64,000 bases of DNA from assembly GCF_031846325.1 (NCBI RefSeq), contig NZ_JAVRHZ010000008.1, positions 1 through 64,000 of the forward strand, given 5' to 3'. Below, piece by piece: positions 27,722 through 36,156 of this stretch. The stretch is from Patiriisocius_A hiemis (GTDB lineage Bacteria > Bacteroidota > Bacteroidia > Flavobacteriales > Flavobacteriaceae). A program made the translations under genes and the position numbers. Each line of letters begins with the position of its first letter. Positions within the stretch are counted from its first letter, which is position 1. The notes beneath the pieces were generated by a model. It saw only the letters and a list, made by a program, of their open reading frames with translations. It was not told where the DNA came from and made no database searches.

Positions 27722-27727
27722 CCTCCT
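27722..27727 (-). promoter_or_regulatory. Strong Shine-Dalgarno of rpsU
   Basis: AGGAGG, extended to AGGAGGT with base 27721, is fully complementary to the ACCUCCU core of the 16S 3' end, with 10 bases between AGGAGG and the ATG. No comparable site precedes the other ribosomal protein genes here. It fits the autoregulation of rpsU by free anti-SD described for Flavobacterium johnsoniae. Confidence 0.8.
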
Positions 27728-27741
27728 CTCTTTTGCGGCTG

Positions 27742-27749
27742 CAAATATA
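27742..27749 (-). promoter_or_regulatory. Putative -7 box of rpsU
   Basis: TATATTTG on the minus strand matches TAnnTTTG and gives a leader of about 25 bases that includes the Shine-Dalgarno. No TTG is present at -33; instead the upstream region is occupied by four TTAGATN heptamers. Confidence 0.55.
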
Positions 27750-27758
27750 AAAAAGATT

Positions 27759-27786
27759 TTAGATATTAGATGTTAGATGTTAGATT
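27759..27786. repeat. Four tandem TTAGATN heptamers
   Basis: TTAGATA, TTAGATG, TTAGATG and TTAGATT follow each other without gaps. They lie 10 bases upstream of the rpsU -7 box, across the -33 region, and 4 bases past the end of the array starts the stop codon of the next gene. They may be a regulatory site or simple-sequence drift. Confidence 0.7.
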
Positions 27787-27789
27787 TTT

Positions 27790-28143
27790 TTAATCAAAAT
27801 ACCACGTTACTAAATCAGTTAAAAACAACAATACAAATAAAAGACTTTGAAAAAGTAAACCTATTAAAAGCAGCTTATAAGTATCCTTTCTTCTCTTATT
27901 TATTAATAAACAAATTGAGAGAAAAATCCAAGCTGTTGATGAGTATAGCCATATATAAAATGCTACTTCAAGAACGGTATCAAAAAAAGTATAGGCTTCA
28001 AGACTTTTTGGATCTGGATAATACGGTTCGGGAAAATATCCTAACACATAAGCAGAATGATAATAAAAAACTAGAATTGTAATGCTTGGCGCTAGTGACA
28101 ATACACTCAAACAGAAATTAAACCTATTTAACCTTTTTAACAT
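27790..28143 (-). CDS. Small integral membrane protein, unknown
   Basis: 117 aa, not recognised. Hydrophobic segments at about 10-30, 58-82 and 91-113 suggest three membrane helices, with a proline/tyrosine-rich loop (YFPEPYYPDPKSLEAY) between the first two and a basic NKRRKD turn before the last. It starts 16 bases after the carboxypeptidase-regulatory-like gene and is probably cotranscribed. An overlapping plus-strand frame was considered and discarded because this one has coherent membrane topology and operon spacing. Confidence 0.6.
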   Translation of the reverse strand: MLKRLNRFNFCLSVLSLAPSITILVFYYHSAYVLGYFPEPYYPDPKSLEAYTFFDTVLEVAFYIWLYSSTAWIFLSICLLINKRRKDTYKLLLIGLLFQSLLFVLLFLTDLVTWYFD

Positions 28144-28159
28144 CTCTTTTTTAAAGATG

Positions 28160-29581
28160 TTATTCCTTAAATAAGGTTGCTCTCCTAGTTAAATCTCTAA
28201 TAAGTTTTTCTTCTTCTTCACTTTCTAGCAAGGTATTGTAACTTTCCCAGAAGTCTTTGTTGTATGGACGTGGTAAAAAGATGTCTGAAGACCATTCATC
28301 AGTAAGTGCTTTTGCTATTACTTGGTCATCTTGAATAATTTCAGTAAAAACAATTTCTTGTATAGTAAAGTAGTACTGTTCTTCTCTTGTTTCTGCACTT
28401 TCATTTTCTGGCCTATCCGAAGATCTGTTCCCAATGTTTACCAACTTGGGTGTTTCATAGTACAGGTAACTAGGGTACATATTGTCTTCAAATTCGCGAT
28501 AAGTAATTACTAGTTTATGGTTCACTTTCGAATTAAACAAACTCTTGCTTCTCCTTTTCTGAATAGTAGAAGCTGGTACTAATTCATACTCGATTTTCTT
28601 TATAGCATAGGAATCCCAATCTATGTACAACCAACCTCTTGGATGATAACCATCATTATATATACCGGGAGTTTCAAGGTTTACGTATTCTTCACCTTCA
28701 AAAATTTTAATTTTATAAACTTTCTTATCATTTTCAACAAGAATAGTATCTATAGTAAATTGGTGATCTTGCAAAACGTCCTTTCCGAATAATGCTCTTG
28801 TGTTATTAGCATTTCTTACTATATTAAGTTTTCCTTTAAAAAGATTGTCTAAGCCATTAATTCTTTGGTCATTCCACTTTATAGCTTTTTCAAGAGCGCT
28901 AGTTTGTAGGTTGTTTCTATTAAGTGTGTTTGAGGTTATGTCTATATCTGGGTCAATACTTTTTAAATAAGAAGTGTAAACAAATAAACTATCAATATCT
29001 CTTAGGTCAAAACTCTTCCTAGTTTCGTCAACATTAATTTTTAAATTTTTTCGAGAACCAGCAGCGTAACTAGAATCATATAGGGTAATGGCGCTTTCTA
29101 TAAGCCATTTATATTGTTTTATATTTCGTTCTCTATGACGTAAAAATCCTTTTTGGATATATGAACTATCTGGAAGTGTTTTTTCTAATCGCTCAATTGC
29201 TTTAAGTACAACATCATTACCAGTTTTAGGCCGAGTTTCTGCGATTAATAAAATTTCATCTAATGAAGCAATATCTTCTTCAAGAAAAATATCCATTGTA
29301 TTGTCGAACTCTGCTACTGTGGTCTTAAAACTTTTATACCCAATTGATGAAATAACTAAGGTGTCGTTTTTATGCTTGTTTGGCACCAGTAACACAAACT
29401 TACCATCTACATTACTTACTGTACCTATAGTAGTATTTTGAACATATACACTTGCATTTTCAATAGGAGCATAAGTAGCAAAATCTACCACTTTATTTTT
29501 GAGTTCGGTTTGAGCAAAGCTTAACGAAACTAGACAAATAGCCATTAGGGCTATAAGTTGCTTTTTAAAAGAAAAGTTCAT
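28160..29581 (-). CDS. Carboxypeptidase-regulatory-like domain envelope protein
   Basis: 473 aa. A signal peptide (1-23, ending SFAQ) is followed by a CarboxypepD_reg-like beta-sandwich (about 25-105: VVDFATYAPIENASVYVQNT, GTVSNVDGKF, SSIGYKS). The remainder is a mixed domain seen in Bacteroidota surface proteins, with many basic and tyrosine residues and no clear catalytic motif. The protein likely sits in the periplasm or at the outer membrane. It is shorter than TonB-dependent receptors and lacks a plug and barrel. Exact function unknown. Confidence 0.75.
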   Translation of the reverse strand: MNFSFKKQLIALMAICLVSLSFAQTELKNKVVDFATYAPIENASVYVQNTTIGTVSNVDGKFVLLVPNKHKNDTLVISSIGYKSFKTTVAEFDNTMDIFLEEDIASLDEILLIAETRPKTGNDVVLKAIERLEKTLPDSSYIQKGFLRHRERNIKQYKWLIESAITLYDSSYAAGSRKNLKINVDETRKSFDLRDIDSLFVYTSYLKSIDPDIDITSNTLNRNNLQTSALEKAIKWNDQRINGLDNLFKGKLNIVRNANNTRALFGKDVLQDHQFTIDTILVENDKKVYKIKIFEGEEYVNLETPGIYNDGYHPRGWLYIDWDSYAIKKIEYELVPASTIQKRRSKSLFNSKVNHKLVITYREFEDNMYPSYLYYETPKLVNIGNRSSDRPENESAETREEQYYFTIQEIVFTEIIQDDQVIAKALTDEWSSDIFLPRPYNKDFWESYNTLLESEEEEKLIRDLTRRATLFKE

Positions 29582-29638
29582 ACTTGGGATTTGAAATTGT
29601 TAGTAAATATACCAAGATAAAAACAAAAAAGAGGCCTA

Positions 29639-30805
29639 CTATGTCGCTGGCTTGTAGGATTTACCGTCCATCACCATTTTAGCAATAATTTCTCGAAGTA
29701 TTTCACTAGTTCCTCCACCAATTGGTCCTAGCCTACTATCTCTAAGGTTTCGTGCTAATGGATACTCTTCCATATAACCATAACCTCCTAGTAATTGTAA
29801 ACATTCATAAGCTACTTCATCAGCTACTTTTGTTGAAATAAGCTTAGACATAGTTGCTTCTTTCACAACATATTCACCATCATTCAATCGTTTAGTAGTA
29901 ACATAGTTAAATGTTTTTGCAACCTCAACTTCACTTACAAGTTGCGCTACTCTATGACGTAGTGCTTGAAATTTTGAAATAGATTTCCCAAACGCGGTAC
30001 GATCCTTCATGTACTGTATGGTGTACTCTAACGCCCACTCACTTCTAGCATGAGCATTAATACCCATAATTAAACGCTCTAAAGCAAAATGTTGCATGAT
30101 GTATGGGAAACCCATGTTTTCCTCTCCCATTAGATTTTCGGCAGGGATTTCAACATTATCAAAAGCAATTTCACCCGTATCACTTGCTCTCCATCCTAGT
30201 TTATCTAATTTAGTAGCCGAAACACCTTTTGCTTCTCTATCTACTATAAAAATGCTTATGCCTTTATTTCCTAATTCTTGATTTGTTTTGGCTGCAACAA
30301 TTAAATAATCGCTATACACGCCATTAGTAATAAATGTTTTAGATCCATTTATGATGTATGATTCTCCTTTTTTAACAGCAGTAGTTCTCATACCTCCTAC
30401 ATCACTTCCCCCAAAAGGCTCAGTAATACACAAACAACCTATCATTTCACCTGTAATGCTTGGCGTTAGGTATTTTTGCTTTTGCTCATGATTTCCTTCT
30501 TTATTAAGATGAGTCATTGCAAGATAGGCATGCGCCCACATGGCTGCAGCAAAACCACCACTACTAATTTTTTGTAATTCTTCAAGAAAAATTACAGTAT
30601 AAAAAAGATCTAAATCCATCCCTCCATACTCCTCAGGATAATTAATGCCAAAATATCCCATCTCCCCCATCTTTTCCCAAATAAATCGCTCAATATGACC
30701 TGTTTCTTCCCACTTTTCTATATGAGGAACTACTTCTTTTTGGAGAAAATCTTGAAAACTTTTTCTGAAAAAATCGTGCTCTTCTGTAAAATATAATTGG
30801 TCCAT
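29639..30805 (-). CDS. Acyl-CoA dehydrogenase
   Basis: 388 aa. Three-domain flavoprotein: an N-terminal helical domain, a central beta domain with CLCITEPFGGSDVGGMRTTA (FAD/substrate signature around 124-143) and a C-terminal helical domain with QLLGGYGYMEEYP. The usual catalytic glutamate before G-T-S is glycine here (G364 in GPIGGGTSEI), while E243 in FALERL lies where isovaleryl-CoA dehydrogenase has its base. This suggests a branched- or long-chain-type enzyme. It oxidises acyl-CoA and passes electrons to ETF. Substrate is not certain. Confidence 0.92.
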   Translation of the reverse strand: MDQLYFTEEHDFFRKSFQDFLQKEVVPHIEKWEETGHIERFIWEKMGEMGYFGINYPEEYGGMDLDLFYTVIFLEELQKISSGGFAAAMWAHAYLAMTHLNKEGNHEQKQKYLTPSITGEMIGCLCITEPFGGSDVGGMRTTAVKKGESYIINGSKTFITNGVYSDYLIVAAKTNQELGNKGISIFIVDREAKGVSATKLDKLGWRASDTGEIAFDNVEIPAENLMGEENMGFPYIMQHFALERLIMGINAHARSEWALEYTIQYMKDRTAFGKSISKFQALRHRVAQLVSEVEVAKTFNYVTTKRLNDGEYVVKEATMSKLISTKVADEVAYECLQLLGGYGYMEEYPLARNLRDSRLGPIGGGTSEILREIIAKMVMDGKSYKPAT

Positions 30806-30847
30806 AAATGGTTTTTAATTTAGGATTTGTAGCGAAAGATCTACATG

Positions 30848-31729
30848 TTATTTAGCAAACAAATATAACTGAATTAACTGTAACTTTACAGCAGAAAGTT
30901 TGTCAATTTTCTCTAATTCTGAAAGTGATTCTATACGTTCTCTAAGTCTTCTAAACTCCCAAATTTCTTTTGCAAGTTGAAATGAAACACCCGGAATAGT
31001 TGCAATATCTGAAGCAGAAGCAGTATTAATATTTATCTTATTAATTTCTTTTGGTGTTTTTACAGTAAATAGATTGGTAGTCTTCTTGATTACTATAGGC
31101 TCTAAACCGTATACATTGTGTAACTGAATTTCATCACTAAAACCACCTAGTTTATTTCTATAATTTATTATTCTAGTGCTTAAAGCTTCGCCAATACCAC
31201 TTACCTGCTGTAGTTGCTCTTTAGTTGCTTTGTTTAGGTCTATTTTTTCTGAATAGGCTTTTTCAACAATACTATTTACATAGTTAGGCTTAGACTTTTT
31301 AGGTTTTGGATTTGTAACCCAATCTGGAAATTTAAAGTAAGGTGAAATTGTAGCTAATAAAGAATCTGAAACTCCTGTAACTTTTTTAAAATCTGATACT
31401 GAATTAACCCACTTATCTTTTGCTCTGTAGGCTTTTAAATTATCATATTCTTTAACAGAAAGCCCTAGTGTATAAGCTTTATATTCTGTAATAAAGTTGG
31501 GATTAAAAGGATAAACTTTTGGTTTAGAATTTTTAGTTTTAGCTAGTTTTAAAGAGTCTATCTCGTTCTGAATTTTTACAATTTCAGTAGAACCTGTATC
31601 CAGTATTTTTTCAGTAGAAAAATCAACAAAAAAGTAAACACTTAAAAAGCCAAAAATAATTGCAACCAATAAAAAAATCCCACTTCGTTCATTTTTTGAA
31701 AATGTTAAGTGGGATTTATAATTTTTCAT
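30848..31729 (-). CDS. ComEA-like helix-hairpin-helix protein
   Basis: 293 aa. One N-terminal membrane helix (about 17-35) tethers the protein, followed by a linker and helix-hairpin-helix motifs: a degenerate one near 85-125, a clear one with LQQVSGIGEALSTRIINYR and another with IATIPGVSFQLAKEIWEFR. Such motifs bind DNA non-specifically; in ComEA they receive incoming DNA at competence. The Bacteroidota proteins are related but not proven to act in uptake. It lies 26 bases after the symporter gene start region on the same strand. Confidence 0.8.
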   Translation of the reverse strand: MKNYKSHLTFSKNERSGIFLLVAIIFGFLSVYFFVDFSTEKILDTGSTEIVKIQNEIDSLKLAKTKNSKPKVYPFNPNFITEYKAYTLGLSVKEYDNLKAYRAKDKWVNSVSDFKKVTGVSDSLLATISPYFKFPDWVTNPKPKKSKPNYVNSIVEKAYSEKIDLNKATKEQLQQVSGIGEALSTRIINYRNKLGGFSDEIQLHNVYGLEPIVIKKTTNLFTVKTPKEINKININTASASDIATIPGVSFQLAKEIWEFRRLRERIESLSELEKIDKLSAVKLQLIQLYLFAK

Positions 31730-31754
31730 TCTAAAGGGTATTTAGAGCATATTT

Positions 31755-33386
31755 TTAGAGTTCGTTTGTAAGATCTTCTGCCCCTTCTTCAATCGCTTCT
31801 TTTTTTGTTTTGATTGCTTTCATATACTTTGTAAGTTCTTTTCTAACAACTGGAGTAAGCAATACTACTCCAATAATATTAGGCACAACCATTGCAAATA
31901 TCATCGCATCTGAAAAGTCGATTACAGCTCCAAGACTTATTGAAGCTCCTAATACTACAAATGCTAAGAAAAGTATTTTATATATTAAATCTGTTATTTT
32001 TCCTTTTCCAAAAAGGTATTTCCACCCTTGCATTCCATAATAAGACCATGAAATCATTGTTGAAAAAGCAAATAAGATTACTGCTATCGTTAATATTATA
32101 GAGAAATGAGGTATTACAGAATCAAAAGCTGTTGCTGTAAGTTCTACACCTTCTGAAATTGGAGTTCCATATTCCATAAAACTTCCATCAAAGTTTGTAA
32201 TAATAATTACAAGAGCAGTCATAGTACAAATTACAACTGTATCTACAAAAGGCTCTAGTAAAGCTACAATACCTTCACTTGCTGGATATTTAGTACGAAC
32301 AGCTGAGTGTGCGATTGCTGCAGATCCTACACCTGCTTCGTTAGAAAATGCTCCTCTTCTTATTCCTTGTATCATCACTCCAATAAGTCCTCCTGCTATA
32401 CCAAGCCCAGAAAATGCTCCTGTAAATATCAATGAAAATGCATCATCAATAAGAGAGAAGTTTGCTACTAAAATTATAACCGCTGCAAGTACATATATAC
32501 CTGCCATAAAAGGAACAATTTTCTCTGTAACTTTTGCAATTCTTTTAATTCCACCAATAATAACAATAGCAACAAATGCAGCCATGATTAAACCGAAAAA
32601 GAACCCTGAGTTACCTCCTGTAAGTTCAAATAACTTTGTGAACTGTGCCGCTGCTTGGTTCGCTTGAAACATGTTTCCTCCACCAAAAGATCCTCCAATG
32701 ACAAAAATGGCAAATAAGACAGCTAATATTTTTCCTAAAACACCAGCTCCTTTTTCTTTAAGTCCTTTACTCAAGTAATACATTGGACCTCCATATACTG
32801 TACCATCTTCTCCAACATCACGATACTTTACACCTAAGGTACATTCTGCAAACTTAGAAGCCATACCTAATAAACCGGCAAGAATCATCCAGAACGTAGC
32901 TCCAGGACCACCAATAGATAAGGCAACTGCAACTCCAGCAATGTTTCCAAGACCTACTGTAGCAGATAATGCTGCTGTGAGTGCCTGAAAGTGTGAAACC
33001 TCTCCATCTGCACTTTCATCTCTTATAGTTTCAATTATATCTCCCCCTTCATTAGGAGTTGGGTCTCCATATAGAGTATCTACTCCATGTTTTTCAATAT
33101 CTTCATACTTACCTCTTACAACCTTAATTGCTGTAAAGAAGCCTGTAAAATTTATTAATTTAAAATAAAAAGTAAAATATAGTGCACCACCTATAAGAAC
33201 TATAAGAACCCAAGGTATTTGAAATGTATCAGAAAATGGGATTTCATAAAAAATAGCATCAACGAACCAACCCGTATATTTACGAAAACTTGCATCAAAG
33301 CTAGCTTCTATACTTCCAGCATCTTCTTGTGCAAAAGTTAATAATGGGGTTAAAATTGTAAATAATGAGAGAAGAAATTTCTTCAT
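31755..33386 (-). CDS. Alanine/glycine:cation symporter (AGCS family)
   Basis: 543 aa. A signal-like N-terminus (1-20) and about eleven membrane helices. The family core is intact: ATVGLGNIAGVAVALSIGGPGATFW (split around 140-164), KYRDVGEDGTVYGGPMYYLSKGL, and GIRRGAFSNEAGVGSAAIAHS. It takes up alanine or glycine with sodium across the inner membrane. An acidic extra loop near 95-130 is longer than in classic AgcS. It appears to be a single transcription unit followed by the ComEA-like gene. Confidence 0.93.
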   Translation of the reverse strand: MKKFLLSLFTILTPLLTFAQEDAGSIEASFDASFRKYTGWFVDAIFYEIPFSDTFQIPWVLIVLIGGALYFTFYFKLINFTGFFTAIKVVRGKYEDIEKHGVDTLYGDPTPNEGGDIIETIRDESADGEVSHFQALTAALSATVGLGNIAGVAVALSIGGPGATFWMILAGLLGMASKFAECTLGVKYRDVGEDGTVYGGPMYYLSKGLKEKGAGVLGKILAVLFAIFVIGGSFGGGNMFQANQAAAQFTKLFELTGGNSGFFFGLIMAAFVAIVIIGGIKRIAKVTEKIVPFMAGIYVLAAVIILVANFSLIDDAFSLIFTGAFSGLGIAGGLIGVMIQGIRRGAFSNEAGVGSAAIAHSAVRTKYPASEGIVALLEPFVDTVVICTMTALVIIITNFDGSFMEYGTPISEGVELTATAFDSVIPHFSIILTIAVILFAFSTMISWSYYGMQGWKYLFGKGKITDLIYKILFLAFVVLGASISLGAVIDFSDAMIFAMVVPNIIGVVLLTPVVRKELTKYMKAIKTKKEAIEEGAEDLTNEL

Positions 33387-33482
33387 AGTTAGTTTATTAG
33401 TGAGACTTCATTTTTAAAGCAAGGCAATATGCTAAAAAATTTAGGGAATTCAAATTATTAGCCGTTAAATTGTTAACGATTT

Positions 33483-34493
33483 CTAAACATTGTATTGTTG
33501 TTTTAGGCTTTCAATTTGGTTAGGGCGGCCTATTAATATGAGCTTTGAACCTTCTCGTAATCTCAAAGATGGTTCTGGATTTACGATATAGTGACCATTG
33601 GGTTCTTTATATCCAATTATTGAACAACCTGTTAACTTTCGTAGGTCAATTTCTTCGATTGTATGTTCTTTTCCATCTGGACATATTTTTTCAAAAGATA
33701 TTTGCTCCACATTAATACTATCTTCATCTCCAGACACAGAAAGGTTATCTAAAAACTCTACCAAATCTGGTACTACAACAAGAGAAGCCATATGGTCTCC
33801 TCCTATTTTATCTGGCATAATTACATTATCTGCTCCAGCCAATTTTAATTTTTGATAGCTAGTTTCTTCTGTTGCTCTACTTATAATCTTTAAGCTTGGC
33901 ATAAGTTGGCGTGCAGATAAAACTATAAAGAGATTATCTGCATCACTTGGTAGTGCACAAATTAGTGTAGATGCTCTTTTCAATCCAGCTTCAATAAGCA
34001 CATCATCATCTATAGCATTACCACTAATGTATAACAACCCTTGCTCAGATAAGCGCTCTAAAGCTTCCTCTCCATTGTCTATTACGACAAAGTTTTCTTT
34101 ATAATCTTGGAGCTTTTGAGTTGCCTGTTTCCCATTTCTCCCATACCCACACACAATCACATGGTTTTCTAAATTATCTATTTCTTTTTTCACCTTTTTG
34201 TACTTTATATTTCCAATATTATTTCTACTTAAAATATATTCTGAAATTGCAGTTATAGCATACCCTAAAATGAAAATACTGCATATAATTAAGAAAGAGG
34301 TAAAAATTTTTTCTGCTTGGTTAAGAGGTTCTACTTCTGCATATCCTACAGTAGAAATTGTTATAACCGTCATATATATAGCATCTATCCAAGAGTATCC
34401 AGAATAAAATTTAAAGCCCACTACACCTATTATAAAGACAATAAGTACAAGTAATATTGCAAAGGCAATTTTTGATAGAAAAAACTTTTTCAT
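33483..34493 (-). CDS. Potassium channel with RCK (TrkA) domains
   Basis: 336 aa. Two membrane helices (about 7-27 and 62-85) surround a pore helix with selectivity filter TVGY (48-51). A cytoplasmic RCK_N Rossmann domain begins VIVCGYGRNG (112-121) and an RCK_C domain covers about 255-336. This is the MthK/Kch layout of a ligand-gated K+ channel. Its start codon overlaps the stop of the upstream PspC gene (ATGA), so the two are translationally coupled. Confidence 0.93.
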   Translation of the reverse strand: MKKFFLSKIAFAILLVLIVFIIGVVGFKFYSGYSWIDAIYMTVITISTVGYAEVEPLNQAEKIFTSFLIICSIFILGYAITAISEYILSRNNIGNIKYKKVKKEIDNLENHVIVCGYGRNGKQATQKLQDYKENFVVIDNGEEALERLSEQGLLYISGNAIDDDVLIEAGLKRASTLICALPSDADNLFIVLSARQLMPSLKIISRATEETSYQKLKLAGADNVIMPDKIGGDHMASLVVVPDLVEFLDNLSVSGDEDSINVEQISFEKICPDGKEHTIEEIDLRKLTGCSIIGYKEPNGHYIVNPEPSLRLREGSKLILIGRPNQIESLKQQYNV

Positions 34494-34720
34494 AAATCAA
34501 AAACTGAGGTTCTTTTACTGTAAATTAAATCTTTAAGTTTTAACCAAAAGGCTAACGTTAGATAAATTGCAAATCCAGCACCAAGTGTAGCAAAGGATAC
34601 ATATATAAAAAAGAGTCTTACACTTTTTGCTCGCATCCCCAATCTATCTGCCAAACGAGAACTTACGTAAAAGCCGCGTTTTTCAAAATAGTGCCGTATT
34701 TTGTATACTAATTGTAGCAT
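34490..34720 (-). CDS. PspC-domain small membrane protein
   Basis: 76 aa. A PspC pattern covers most of the chain: YFEKRGFYVSSRLADRLGMRAKSVRLFFIYVSF then a membrane helix (about 40-64). PspC proteins act in envelope stress sensing in proteobacteria; in Bacteroidota single-domain forms are common and mostly unstudied. It overlaps the K+ channel gene by four bases, suggesting joint production. Confidence 0.8.
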   Translation of the reverse strand: MLQLVYKIRHYFEKRGFYVSSRLADRLGMRAKSVRLFFIYVSFATLGAGFAIYLTLAFWLKLKDLIYSKRTSVFDL

Positions 34721-34791
34721 ATTGCAAAATAGTTAATTTGGAGTTAACCGCTAGTTTAATAAAAGTAGTTTTTTAATTTTTATTCTAAAAG

Positions 34792-36060
34792 TTATCCTAT
34801 AATTGAAATACCTACAGCACAATTAAGGCATTTTAGTTTTTGACAATACTTACTGTTCAATTGCAAAAGTGCTTGAGATTCTAATGCATTATTAGCAACT
34901 TTTTTAAGTTTATTATATCTAGAAATAACCGTATTATTCTCTTTTGGTATTTGTTCAATTAAAGTAAAAAGCTCCTTTACGTTATCTTCTCCAGTATGTT
35001 TAGCATATGTAAATTTGATAGGTATAAGCGTATTTATTATTAATAAATCAATAAAACCTCGTGTAAGTTTTTTCTTTCTAGTTGCAGATAATACTTCAAA
35101 ATTATAGTGCACATCCCAGTATTCACTAGCAGCAACTTTAAAAATATCATAATAGTCTTCCTTATGTTTAGCCAAAATTATTTCAGAAAAAAGAGAAGGT
35201 CTGTTAAAGAAAAGAGAAGCTAATTGAGCCAATCTTAATGTAGGAAAATTAGGAGGTCGTAAACGAAAAAATTTAGGATTAATAACTGTGTTTTGTGACA
35301 ACTGAAATTTTTGCTTTAAGAAGGCATATTCAAGCTTTAAACTTTCAAAATATGCATCACTATAATTTTCTGAAAGCAGTCCTGCTTGCCCAAAAAATAG
35401 TGCTTCTAGACTTTGCATTGAATGCCTTACTTTTTGTACTACTGAAAAATCAATTGAATTTGAAATACTTAAAAAAGATTCTCCATTAACTTTTAATCCA
35501 AAATTTTTAAATAAAATCTTGTATAAAACTGCCTCCCAATGGTTGTTATTTCTTTCTAGTTCATTAAGTATAAAAATAGATTTTTCTTCAAGGCGTTCTA
35601 TGTAGAGACGTTCCAGCCAATTTTGGATTATAAAATCGTCCACCTCAGGAAAGTTATTTTCGCATGCAATCCATCTCTTTTCTTTAGAAAAGAGTTTCTT
35701 ATACTGCAAAAGTGTTTCGTTAGAAACTATTTCTTTAAGCATAAGTGTGGCAATAGGAGTATTGTCTTTTCTATAAACTTCTGTATCGTGCTCCCAAACT
35801 ACATGAAGAATAATTGAATCGTACGCTGAATCACTTTCATGACCATGTGCATACCAATCACTAGACTTTACGTGTATTTCTACATTTCCAGCCCACAACT
35901 GTTCATTAATTTGTATAGAAGCATTAAAGAAGTCTGGCCCGGCATTAAAGTTATGGCTACCAGGTTTAGAAATTATTACAGTATCCCCTGTAGTTGTTTT
36001 TAATTGCTTTGCCGAAAACTTCTGAAACTTCCATACGTAATGAAGGAAATCTTCTTTCAT
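34792..36060 (-). CDS. DUF2851 family protein
   Basis: 422 aa, cytoplasmic, function unknown. The conserved N-terminal part contains SHNFNAGPDFFNASIQI (35-51) and WAGNVEIHVKSSDWYAHGH (56-74), and the C-terminus has the pair CQKLKC plus LNCAVG. The order GPDF ... VEIHVK (D43, E61, K65) recalls a nuclease-like core but does not fit PD-(D/E)XK exactly. No operon partner: 71 bases separate it from PspC and it follows a 96-bp gap. Confidence 0.85.
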   Translation of the reverse strand: MKEDFLHYVWKFQKFSAKQLKTTTGDTVIISKPGSHNFNAGPDFFNASIQINEQLWAGNVEIHVKSSDWYAHGHESDSAYDSIILHVVWEHDTEVYRKDNTPIATLMLKEIVSNETLLQYKKLFSKEKRWIACENNFPEVDDFIIQNWLERLYIERLEEKSIFILNELERNNNHWEAVLYKILFKNFGLKVNGESFLSISNSIDFSVVQKVRHSMQSLEALFFGQAGLLSENYSDAYFESLKLEYAFLKQKFQLSQNTVINPKFFRLRPPNFPTLRLAQLASLFFNRPSLFSEIILAKHKEDYYDIFKVAASEYWDVHYNFEVLSATRKKKLTRGFIDLLIINTLIPIKFTYAKHTGEDNVKELFTLIEQIPKENNTVISRYNKLKKVANNALESQALLQLNSKYCQKLKCLNCAVGISIIG

Positions 36061-36156
36061 CTAAAGACTAAAATTATGTGGGGAGGGCTATAAATATAAT
36101 AAATAAGACAAAATAATCTATGATACTCCTATAGATTCATGCATAAATAGAAATTG

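Noticed and set aside
27777..28082. 101-codon plus-strand frame opposite the small membrane protein
   Set aside because: Lysine-rich shadow; the minus-strand frame has clear membrane helices and operon spacing.
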